From the NCBI GenBank assembly GCA_020353135.1, contig CP070688.1, forward strand, positions 3,933,945 through 3,945,940: 11,996 nucleotides of DNA, given 5' to 3'. This stretch comes from Chloroflexota bacterium (GTDB lineage: Bacteria; Chloroflexota; Anaerolineae; Promineifilales; Promineifilaceae). The translations under genes were made by a program, and so were the position numbers. The notes under the pieces were generated by a model. The model searched no databases. It was not told where the DNA came from and was given only the letters and a program-made list of their open reading frames with translations. Numbering within the stretch: the first letter of the stretch is position 1; each line of letters opens with the position of its first letter. Positions 5,438 through 11,996 of the stretch are shown in pieces.

Positions 5438-7339
5438 ATGACTAACGGGGAACCCGCTGAACGGGAAGGATACCATTTTAAGACCGAGATTACCCAGCTA
5501 CTCGACATTCTGATTCATTCCCTGTACAAGGAACGGGACATATTCCTGCGTGAGCTGGTCTCAAACGCTTCTGACGCATTAACTCGCATCCAGTTTGAGA
5601 TGCTTACCAATCAGGATGTCCGAGACGCTGAGGTCGAGCTCGCCGTTCATATCCACGTTGAAGAAGATGGTGAGACGAAGAAACTGGTAGTCCGTGACAG
5701 CGGGATTGGTATGAATCGCGACGAGATAACCAGGAACTTGGGCACGATTGCCCAATCTGGCGCCAAGGAATTTCTGAAGCTGGTCCAGGAAGATGAGAAC
5801 AGCGCTGCTGACGTCATCGGTCAATTCGGCGTAGGCTTCTACTCAGTCTTTATGGTCGCCGACGAGGTGCGCGTAGTCTCAGCCAGCCATCGTCCTGAGG
5901 ATCGGCCGGTGGCCTGGGTATCGCGCGGCGGCGAGCGATTCTGGATCGAAGACACGGAAAAGGACCAGCGTGGTACGGCCATACACATCACTTTGAAGCC
6001 AGATGCGGCCGATTTCGCCAATGAATACACGCTCAGACAGACGGTGAAGAGGTACTCGGATTTTGTTGCCTATCCGATCTATGTTGGCGAAGAGCAGGCC
6101 AACCAGCAACGGCCTCTGTGGCGCAAGCCGCCGGCCGAAGTAACTGATGACGAGCGAGTGCAATTCTACCAGCAACTGACCATGGACTTTGAGGAGCCCT
6201 TGGCGGATATTCATCTGACTTCGGATGCGCCTTTACACGTGCGCTCCTTACTGTTTGTGCCGGCAAGTGGCGAACGCAACCTGTTGAACTTGCGTCAAGA
6301 GCCGGGTCTAAAGCTCTATGCTCACAATGTGCTTATTCAGGAGTATTGCACGGATCTGTTGCCCAAATGGCTTGATTTCGTCGATGGTGTCGTCGAATCT
6401 GAGGATCTTCCGCTAAACGTTAGCCGCGAGACGATCCAGAATGCGCCAGTGATTCGCCGGCTCGGGCGAACACTGCGTCGCCGAGTCGTGAAGGAACTGG
6501 ATGCGCTCGCGGAGAATGATGCCGCTAAGTACGAGCTATTTTGGGACAGCTACAGCCGACAGCTAAAAGAAGGTCTTGCTTCCGATCCCGGAGCTAAAGA
6601 TGAGATTCTGCCGTTACTGCGCTTCTACTCATCGCAGTCTCAGGACGAGCTAACATCTCTGGAGGACTACCTTGGGCGGATGTTGCCTGAGCAAGAGGAA
6701 ATGTACTACGTCTTGGGTGAAAGTGCGGAAACCGTGGCCCTAAGCCCACACCTCGATCCGTTCCGAGAACGCGGACTGGAGGTTTTATTCTTGATCGACG
6801 CCATAGACCCGTTTATCACGCCTCTACTGTCGGAGTACAAGGACAAAAAGCTGCGCAACGTCGATGATGCGTCGATTGATTTGCCGGATGCCGATGACAC
6901 TGAATCTTCGGAGAGCCAAGAGGAAGTTGTCCCGGACGCTGACTTCAATCGTTTCATTGGGCGATGCGTCACTACGCTAGGCGATCGGGTCGTCGAGGTA
7001 CGTGAATCAAGAGTCCTCCGTAGCAGCCCAGTGCGACTGGTTGCTCCAGAGGATGCGCCAGCCCATGACATGGATCGCTTGCAGCGTTTTTTTGACAAGG
7101 AATACGAAGTCCCGAAGCGAATTCTTGAGGTCAATCGCGGCCACAACCTTATCGCCCACTTGACCAGACTTGTCGGCCAGCATCCCCAGGACCAACTAAT
7201 AGAGCTATCCATCAATCAGCTCTATGAAAACGCGCTGGTAATGGAGGGTCTCCATCCCAATCCGGCCGCGATGTTGCCACAGATTCAGAAGCTGCTCGAA
7301 ATTGCGACCGAGCAGGCTATTGAGCCAGCGGTCGAATAG
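5438..7339 (+). CDS. htpG: Molecular chaperone HtpG (bacterial Hsp90)
   Basis: A 633-residue ATP-driven cytosolic chaperone that acts as a homodimer. The N-terminal GHKL ATPase domain is complete: LRELVSNASDAL (38-48) with catalytic Glu39 and Mg-binding Asn43, DSGIGM (87-92) for adenine contact, and GQFGVGFYS (128-136) forming the lid. The middle domain carries LPLNVSRE (324-331), whose Arg330 corresponds to the ATP-contacting arginine of Hsp90s. The C-terminal dimerisation domain ends without an MEEVD tail, as expected in bacteria. An acidic low-complexity stretch (about 476-500, rich in Asp, Glu and Ser) links the middle and C-terminal domains. Length is normal. The ATG follows TTGGAGGTAAGCA, a near-perfect ribosome binding site. 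Its 3' end faces the PBP-like gene, 68 nt between stops. Confidence 0.98.
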   Translation: MTNGEPAEREGYHFKTEITQLLDILIHSLYKERDIFLRELVSNASDALTRIQFEMLTNQDVRDAEVELAVHIHVEEDGETKKLVVRDSGIGMNRDEITRNLGTIAQSGAKEFLKLVQEDENSAADVIGQFGVGFYSVFMVADEVRVVSASHRPEDRPVAWVSRGGERFWIEDTEKDQRGTAIHITLKPDAADFANEYTLRQTVKRYSDFVAYPIYVGEEQANQQRPLWRKPPAEVTDDERVQFYQQLTMDFEEPLADIHLTSDAPLHVRSLLFVPASGERNLLNLRQEPGLKLYAHNVLIQEYCTDLLPKWLDFVDGVVESEDLPLNVSRETIQNAPVIRRLGRTLRRRVVKELDALAENDAAKYELFWDSYSRQLKEGLASDPGAKDEILPLLRFYSSQSQDELTSLEDYLGRMLPEQEEMYYVLGESAETVALSPHLDPFRERGLEVLFLIDAIDPFITPLLSEYKDKKLRNVDDASIDLPDADDTESSESQEEVVPDADFNRFIGRCVTTLGDRVVEVRESRVLRSSPVRLVAPEDAPAHDMDRLQRFFDKEYEVPKRILEVNRGHNLIAHLTRLVGQHPQDQLIELSINQLYENALVMEGLHPNPAAMLPQIQKLLEIATEQAIEPAVE

Positions 7340-7375
7340 ATTCAGCATCCTGCACCTGGCGAGTCCGCTTCGATT

Positions 7376-7395
7376 TGCATTTGGCCACAGATGCA
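7376..7395. terminator. Hairpin between convergent htpG and the PBP-like gene
   Basis: TGCATTTG pairs with CAGATGCA over 8 pairs (one G-T wobble on the plus strand) around a GCCA loop. It lies in the 68-nt gap between two stop codons and could act on transcripts from either side. Neither strand has a clear U-tract after the stem, so it is not a textbook intrinsic terminator. Confidence 0.35.
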
Positions 7396-7407
7396 GGCTT
7401 CAATACT

Positions 7408-8811
7408 TCATGCGTTGGAGTTAAGAACTTCCTTCAGCAATTCACGGCCGACGGTTTGGGCAAATGAGGAATCTTCGTCATCCTCAACGACGACGACGAC
7501 ACCATAGCGTGGATGCGTAGCCGGCGCCAGGCCAAGGTACCAGTTATTGATGTTACCTTCTGGGCCGGACAGAACGACGATCTCATGCTCACTTATGCCA
7601 TCGGCCTCAGAGAACAAGCTAAGAATCTCGGCTGCGATTTCGGCCGGCACCACCTGGCGTCTTTTGCCTTGGACCGGCTCCGTTAACCAATTACCGGCGA
7701 CGTCCTGTTTTGCTAGGATCATCTGGGCCTGACGGAACTGGCCGTCATTGGCCAGAGCGGCCAGCGCAAGGCCAACCTGCAGTGGGCTAACGGCCGCCGA
7801 ATCCTGCCCTATCGCCGCCAATCCAGCATCCTGGATTTCAGTAGATCCGATGTCCTCGGTTATGATTGGCAATTCAGGCTGGCTTAATAGGCCAAACTCG
7901 TCAATCGCTTTCAGGAGACCCGCCTCACCCATTTTCTCCGCCAAACCAATCATGGGGCCGGGGCACCGCGCAACCATGGCTGTTGCCCATGTCGGTGGCT
8001 CAGAGGCGACCCCCTGGCAGATCAGAGAGAAGCCATCGATCACGACCTCTTGCTTGGTTCCGGCCGCCGTCCCATACAACTCCAGCTGTCCATCTCGCTG
8101 GCCAATGGCTAGAAGGAATGGTTGCAGTAAAAGACCTGGTTGATACTGTCCCTGGGTGACTCTGTTCACGAGCGGCGCTTGCTCGTCAATCACCAGCCGC
8201 TCGAACTCATCGTCCAGACGATTGGCATCATAACCCGGCCTACTTGCCATGGCCCTTACTGAAACGTCCGGCAGAGAAAACAAAAATACCCCTCCGTTTC
8301 GTTCGCCAAGCAGCTCATCGGCGTTGGCCTGCCAGCGTGAATCGAGGGTCAAGCGCACATCACGACCGATCTGTGGCTCGCCAAGTAAATCGCTTCGCCA
8401 GAATTCGGACCAGAAATCAGCAGAGGCGCCACGTAGCTGATCGTCAAGGGCTTCTTCTATGCCGGCCGTGCCATGCCGTAGACTATAGTAGCCTATGACC
8501 GGCGCTGCACTGGGCAGGGGATACTCACGCTGCAGATCGGCGCGCCCGCCGGTTGTAATAGCCATTGGCGTATTATTGGCGTCCAGAATCGATCCACGTT
8601 GGACACGCAATTCAGACTCCACCAGTCTTGGATTGTCATCCCGCCCCAATATCGAAGCCCCACGAATAACGCTCCAGTAAATCAATACTACGGCGACAAG
8701 CCCAAAACCAAGCAGAATTGCCAGGTTCAGCCGATTCAAGCGTCTTCGTGCGTCCCTGGTTTCGCCATTCATCAAGCTACCCAAATCATCGCCTGACGCC
8801 TGGCTAGCCAC
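7408..8811 (-). CDS. PBP transpeptidase-like protein with degenerate active site (SEDS partner)
   Basis: A 467-residue protein with the layout of a short class B PBP (mycobacterial PbpA-like): one membrane anchor (about 28-47), RGSILDANNTPMA (72-84), a GIEEALDDQLRG stretch (117-128), DVRLTLDSRWQ (151-161), and a transpeptidase domain from about 172 with VRAMASRPGYDANRL (185-199), NRVTQG (216-221), SPLQVGLALAALANDG (342-357) and NNWYLGLAPATHPRYGVVVVVE (from 422). The catalytic motifs are absent: after PG (225-226) the SxxK position reads LLLQ (227-230), SxN aligns with RCP (282-284) and KTG with LSG (414-416). It therefore probably cannot acylate a stem peptide. The GTG start overlaps the SEDS gene by 8 nt and has GGCGGA upstream; the ATG at residue 14 (8772) is a less likely alternative without a good site. 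By position it should partner the SEDS polymerase, perhaps as an activator. The family call is firm; loss of activity is a strong inference from motifs. Confidence 0.85.
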   Translation of the reverse strand: MASQASGDDLGSLMNGETRDARRRLNRLNLAILLGFGLVAVVLIYWSVIRGASILGRDDNPRLVESELRVQRGSILDANNTPMAITTGGRADLQREYPLPSAAPVIGYYSLRHGTAGIEEALDDQLRGASADFWSEFWRSDLLGEPQIGRDVRLTLDSRWQANADELLGERNGGVFLFSLPDVSVRAMASRPGYDANRLDDEFERLVIDEQAPLVNRVTQGQYQPGLLLQPFLLAIGQRDGQLELYGTAAGTKQEVVIDGFSLICQGVASEPPTWATAMVARCPGPMIGLAEKMGEAGLLKAIDEFGLLSQPELPIITEDIGSTEIQDAGLAAIGQDSAAVSPLQVGLALAALANDGQFRQAQMILAKQDVAGNWLTEPVQGKRRQVVPAEIAAEILSLFSEADGISEHEIVVLSGPEGNINNWYLGLAPATHPRYGVVVVVEDDEDSSFAQTVGRELLKEVLNSNA

Positions 8812-10150
8812 TGTTCCGCCGATCGCTGCGATTATTTTCCCAAGAAAGGCTCAGCAGCAAACCGGCCATTGTGCAGCTAATCAGCAGAGAACTTCCCCCA
8901 TAACTTACGAACGGCAATGTGACGCCTGTTAGCGGTAGCAGCTTCGTAACGCCAGCCATTATTAGGAAAGCTTGAACGCTGAACAGCACCGTGATTCCGG
9001 CGGCTAGATACAGATGAAAAGCCTTTCGGGATCTGCCAGCGATCAGCAATCCACGATAAGCAAGAGCGGTGAATCCGGCGACGATTCCGATCGCGCCGAT
9101 CAATCCCCACTCCTCGGCGATCGCCGCGAAAGCGAAATCTGAGTGTACAACGGGTATGTAAGTTGGGAATCCCGTTCCAATCCCCTGGCCGAAGACACCA
9201 CCCGCGGCCACCGCGTAAAGCGACTGCACGATCTGAAAGCCCCGGCTGTCGGCCTCTAACCACGGATCTATCCAGGTATCAACCCGCAACGCCACCACGT
9301 CATATGCTAAGTAGCCTGTGACGGCCGCGATCAGCAACAGTAGCAGACCACCGACGACATAACGCCTATCCCCGGTCGCAAGGTAGATCAAGACGACAAA
9401 CACGGCAAAAAACAGTGTGGCCGCGCCAAGGTCTCGTTGCCAAACGAGCAATATCATGCAGAATCCCCACATGATAACCAGCGGAGCGAGGTAGGCGATC
9501 CATCGCTTCACCGGGCTTCCTGCGCCAATATTGATGATTCGCCCTCGTTCCGCGAAATAGCTGGCCAGGAATACCACGAGCAGTAGCTTGAGGAGTTCTG
9601 ATGGTTGGAAGTAAACCTGTCCGGCAATTGGTGCCCTCAGCCACAGTGTCGCCCCTAATCCGGAGGGATTGACGCCAAACAACAATGTTGCGGCCAGCAG
9701 CAAGAGACCGAGGGTCAGCCATGTATATCGATAGCGCCGTAGAAATCCAAGCAATGGCCTCAACATCGCCGCCAAAAGCAAGGCGCCGCAGCCTATGACT
9801 AGCCAGACAACCTGACGTGGCAAGAAATTTGGCGCAAGGCGGTCAATCAGGATCAGTCCCCAGCCCGTCATCAAAGCCACCAAAGGCAAGATGACGGGAT
9901 CGTGTCTGCTTAGTCCCCTTGCAAGGACGACATAACAAAACGCGAATAGGAGTCCCCAGATTCCAGGGGCATAAAAATGACGCCACTGCAATGTTCCCTC
10001 AAGCGCCAAGCTTAACGCGGCCGCGCTCACGAATACGAAAGCAGCCGCAGTCAGCATCAGAGTTAACTCAGCTCGGCTGGCTGCACTGGCCTTGTTTGCC
10101 TGCCCGGTCGTCAAGAAGGTGTCGCTGTTTAGGGATTGTGAGTGGATCAT
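8804..10150 (-). CDS. SEDS-family peptidoglycan glycosyltransferase (FtsW/RodA/SpoVE)
   Basis: A 448-residue multi-pass membrane protein with about ten to twelve hydrophobic segments. SEDS proteins polymerise lipid II glycan strands and work with a class B PBP. Recognisable blocks are FQPSELLKLLLVVFLA (181-196), WQRDLGAA (237-244), the extracellular loop WIDPWLEADSRGFQIVQS (293-310), AAGGVFGQGIGTG (315-327), HSDFAFAAIAEEWGLIG (336-352) and the C-terminal LTGVTLPFVSYGGSSLL (407-423). Asp301, just before GFQ, is the likely counterpart of the catalytic loop aspartate of RodA and FtsW, so this enzyme appears active. The long N-terminal part with extra helices and the adjoining PBP-like gene resemble the actinobacterial rodA-pbpA pair. 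I cannot decide between division (FtsW) and elongation (RodA) roles. The ATG has no strong ribosome binding site; it begins 29 nt after the MTA phosphorylase stop, so operon membership is likely. Confidence 0.93.
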   Translation of the reverse strand: MIHSQSLNSDTFLTTGQANKASAASRAELTLMLTAAAFVFVSAAALSLALEGTLQWRHFYAPGIWGLLFAFCYVVLARGLSRHDPVILPLVALMTGWGLILIDRLAPNFLPRQVVWLVIGCGALLLAAMLRPLLGFLRRYRYTWLTLGLLLLAATLLFGVNPSGLGATLWLRAPIAGQVYFQPSELLKLLLVVFLASYFAERGRIINIGAGSPVKRWIAYLAPLVIMWGFCMILLVWQRDLGAATLFFAVFVVLIYLATGDRRYVVGGLLLLLIAAVTGYLAYDVVALRVDTWIDPWLEADSRGFQIVQSLYAVAAGGVFGQGIGTGFPTYIPVVHSDFAFAAIAEEWGLIGAIGIVAGFTALAYRGLLIAGRSRKAFHLYLAAGITVLFSVQAFLIMAGVTKLLPLTGVTLPFVSYGGSSLLISCTMAGLLLSLSWENNRSDRRNSG

Positions 10151-10179
10151 GAGGCGGCTGTAACTGCCTTCCAGAGCTT

Positions 10180-11052
10180 CTAAGCGATGTGATCACCAAT
10201 GAGCGGAGCGAGCTTGACCCTTACTTCATTAGGCACTTCGTTCCAATCGCCCACAAGGAACGCATCGCGCATGCCACTGTGAGCAGCGAGGTTAGCCGTC
10301 CAATCTTCTGTGGTTTTGGCCACGTGAGCGATGGCTTTTTGCGCAAGGCTAGTATTCGCCGCTAGGACTTTGATAACCATTTCAACGGTCACAGGTTCCT
10401 CTGATTCATGCCACACGTCATAATCAGTGACATGGGCCATGCATGAGTAAGCGATTTCTGCCTCGGCCGCCAAATAGGCTTCAGGGCTCGATGTCATGCC
10501 GACAATGCTCATGCCCCATCGCCTGTATAAATTCGATTCGGCCCCCGTGCTGAAACGGGGCCCTTCAATGGTGATAAACGTACCACCCCTGTGAACGGTT
10601 CCCCCGGCTATCTCAACGGCTTGGGCCAGGACCTCGCTCAGTTCGGGTGAAAACGGCTGGGCTACCCCAACGTGCGCCACTAATCCGCTGCCAAAGAACG
10701 TATGCTCGCGCCTGCCTTTGGTGAAATCAACCAGCTGATCCGGGATGACAATGTGGCTTGGTTCATAGTCCTCTCGTAATGAACCGCAGGCACTGACCGC
10801 GATAATGTAGCGCACACCGATCGCCTTCAAGGCGAATATGTTCGCCTGATACGGCACTTCGCTAGGCGTCAACACATGCCCACGTCCGTGGCGCGGCAAG
10901 AACGCTACGCGCGCGCCATTCAAGATGCCAACTTTGATAGCATCCGACGGATCGCCAAATGGTGTCGACAACTGAACGTCCTCTACCTCAGACAACCCGG
11001 GCATATCGTACAGACCGCTACCCCCAATTATGCCTATCTCAATCTCGGACAT
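10180..11052 (-). CDS. mtnP: S-methyl-5'-thioadenosine phosphorylase
   Basis: A 290-residue cytosolic enzyme that splits methylthioadenosine with phosphate into adenine and methylthioribose-1-phosphate, in methionine and polyamine salvage. Key blocks are IGIIGGSGLYDMPG (6-19, phosphate loop), RHGRGH (54-59), VSACGSLRE (86-94), TIEGPRFSTGAES (161-173), GMTSSPEAYLAAEAE (185-199) and VTDYDVWH (208-215). The MTxxPE motif together with the TDYD aspartates, which contact the 6-amino group of adenine, favours MTA phosphorylase over guanine/hypoxanthine-type PNP. I start at the ATG at 11052, 9 nt after AGGAG and directly before the conserved SEIEIGIIGG; the frame is open 23 codons further (ATGs at 11073 and 11121), but that part has no family character. 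It sits between the bactofilin-like gene (74 nt upstream) and the SEDS gene, without an obvious biochemical link to either. Confidence 0.93.
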   Translation of the reverse strand: MSEIEIGIIGGSGLYDMPGLSEVEDVQLSTPFGDPSDAIKVGILNGARVAFLPRHGRGHVLTPSEVPYQANIFALKAIGVRYIIAVSACGSLREDYEPSHIVIPDQLVDFTKGRREHTFFGSGLVAHVGVAQPFSPELSEVLAQAVEIAGGTVHRGGTFITIEGPRFSTGAESNLYRRWGMSIVGMTSSPEAYLAAEAEIAYSCMAHVTDYDVWHESEEPVTVEMVIKVLAANTSLAQKAIAHVAKTTEDWTANLAAHSGMRDAFLVGDWNEVPNEVRVKLAPLIGDHIA

Positions 11053-11126
11053 TATCGCTTGCTCCTGCTTCATTACTTTGCCAATGCTCCATCTGGGAAT
11101 CAAGCAGCGCCACCCCATCAATCCGG

Positions 11127-11957
11127 TCAGGATTCCGCTTCCTTCCGTTTGGCAGCGTGCAAAGAGGCTCGTGTCCAGAGTAGCTCGCCATAGTATTTTT
11201 GGGCGGCGGCCGTTGCGTTCCGCAACTGGGCTTGCAATTGCCGCACATCGACTTGGTCAGGCGGCACCTGAATCTCGGCCGCGTCGGGTGCCTCCCGACA
11301 TGCTGTCGGAAATTGCTCGGCGTTCATTGCGGTGCCTTCTAAAGCCTTGCTTAATTCGGCGTTCTCGGCCATCAGCTCGGCTAGGGCTTCACCCAGGCGC
11401 TCTTTAAACGTCGACTCGATTTCAGATCGCGCCATTAGCGCAAGCGCCGCCTCTGAGCGCAGTTGGCGCCAGATGCCGCTTCTGTGCTGGCTCAGTCTCT
11501 GGTTGGCCTCGACATCCGCGCCAGATTCCAGGATCTGCTGCAGCATTTCGGCCGGCAAAGCTGTCTCATGCCGAGGCGGCAAATCACCCTTCCCTACCTC
11601 ACCAGCTCGCAAAAGGTCTACCGTTCCGGCATCTAACGTGCTGATCCAACCATTGATTTTGCCGGCCGGTGCCATCTCAAATGAATTCACGTAGACGTCA
11701 CCCCAGATCTGGCCGCCTGCAACTACCGACAGGCGCCGACAGGCCACATAGCCGTCAATCAGGCCTGAAACCACGACCTCTGGTGCTAGTACATCTCCAG
11801 CCAGGAGGGCGCCGGGCAACACCGCTATCGGCCTCTCCGAATGAATGTTGCCGACGTGATACTCGCTAATCTCAAGTCGATCGTCCCTGCGCCGTTTCAG
11901 AGCGCTTGTTAGTCCGCTGAGTCTACTATTGCGCCTGAGGCCGTCTTCTTGTTTCAT
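11127..11957 (-). CDS. Bactofilin-like polymer-forming protein with C-terminal coiled-coil region
   Basis: A 276-residue protein. A basic N-terminal tail (residues 1-27, many Arg/Lys) precedes a bactofilin-type right-handed beta-helix at about 43-113, seen as short repeats of the form V-x-G-x-I-x-G-x-V: LPGALLAGDVLAPEVVVSGL, IDGYVACRRLSVVAGGQIWG, DVYVNSFEMAPAGKINGWIS. Bactofilins self-assemble into filaments that scaffold cell-wall enzymes and shape. Unlike the usual short bactofilin, this one continues with about 145 mostly helical residues (about 134-210 and 236-274), rich in Ala, Glu, Leu and Gln and likely coiled coil, perhaps for partner binding. The ATG follows GGCGGAG at close spacing. 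It appears to be the first visible gene of a minus-strand operon leading to mtnP, the SEDS gene and the PBP-like gene, which suggests a link to envelope growth. The beta-helix call is fairly firm; the function is inferred. Confidence 0.8.
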   Translation of the reverse strand: MKQEDGLRRNSRLSGLTSALKRRRDDRLEISEYHVGNIHSERPIAVLPGALLAGDVLAPEVVVSGLIDGYVACRRLSVVAGGQIWGDVYVNSFEMAPAGKINGWISTLDAGTVDLLRAGEVGKGDLPPRHETALPAEMLQQILESGADVEANQRLSQHRSGIWRQLRSEAALALMARSEIESTFKERLGEALAELMAENAELSKALEGTAMNAEQFPTACREAPDAAEIQVPPDQVDVRQLQAQLRNATAAAQKYYGELLWTRASLHAAKRKEAES

Positions 11958-11970
11958 TGCACTCCGCCTT

Positions 11971-11994
11971 AAGTACTAGATTGATGCCGTACTT
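11971..11994. promoter_or_regulatory. Inverted repeat upstream of the bactofilin-like gene
   Basis: AAGTAC (11971-11976) and GTACTT (11989-11994) form a perfect 6-bp inverted repeat with a 12-nt spacer, 14-37 nt before the ATG. Each arm also contains the palindrome GTAC. It could be an operator for the bactofilin-to-PBP operon or a hairpin in its leader. The window ends here, so no promoter can be judged. Confidence 0.25.
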
Positions 11995-11996
11995 GA

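Noticed and set aside
7408..8811. Pseudogene or sequencing error as the reason for the missing PBP motifs
   Set aside because: Three separate motifs are changed by in-frame substitutions while the frame stays open for 467 codons and the neighbouring conserved segments are kept; random decay or a single error would not give this pattern.
10180..11121. Purine nucleoside phosphorylase (inosine/guanosine) identity
   Set aside because: The MTSSPE and TDYD motifs are those of MTA phosphorylase; guanine/hypoxanthine-type PNPs carry Asn/Glu-type purine contacts instead.

Overview
The window reads as ordinary, densely coded bacterial chromosome with moderate-to-high GC. I see no mobile element, CRISPR array, rRNA or tRNA. 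The best taxonomic guess is Chloroflexota (Anaerolineae, Ardenticatenia or a related class). The reasons are the long Pro/Thr linkers of the two secreted proteins, the LysM-bearing surface hydrolase, the bactofilin, and an S6-S18 operon without ssb or rplI between or directly after the two genes. This placement is inference; a marker-gene tree would settle it.

Layout: (1) 1-1010, minus strand: rpsF (S6), rpsR (S18) and the N-terminal part of a membrane-anchored SurA/parvulin-like chaperone that runs off the window, with a leader and an extended -10 promoter upstream. (2) 1286-3136, plus strand: a secreted GH99-like glycoside hydrolase with two LysM domains and a C-terminal membrane anchor, transcribed divergently from rpsF. 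Its promoter overlaps a repeated TTGCCGGC motif. (3) 3206-4582, minus strand: radA/sms, a recombination and repair ATPase. (4) 4809-5345, plus strand: an unrecognised signal-peptide, Pro-rich, C-terminally anchored protein. (5) 5438-7339, plus strand: htpG (bacterial Hsp90). (6) 11957-7408, minus strand: a four-gene run of bactofilin-like protein, MTA phosphorylase, SEDS-family FtsW/RodA polymerase and a penicillin-binding-protein-like partner.

The most interesting point is the last gene of that run. It has the overall layout of a class B PBP transpeptidase domain and overlaps the SEDS gene by 8 nt, as expected for a SEDS-bPBP pair. However, all three active-site motifs look lost: SxxK reads L-L-L-Q, SxN reads R-C-P and KTG reads L-S-G. 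The reading frame is intact and the surrounding fold signatures are kept, so this looks like a selected pseudo-transpeptidase rather than a decaying gene. With a bactofilin upstream, the cluster may be a cell-shape or envelope-growth module in which the PBP-like protein activates or positions the SEDS polymerase instead of cross-linking. That function is inference.

The other genes are housekeeping: translation (S6, S18), protein folding (SurA-like protein, HtpG), DNA repair (RadA) and methionine/polyamine salvage (MtnP).
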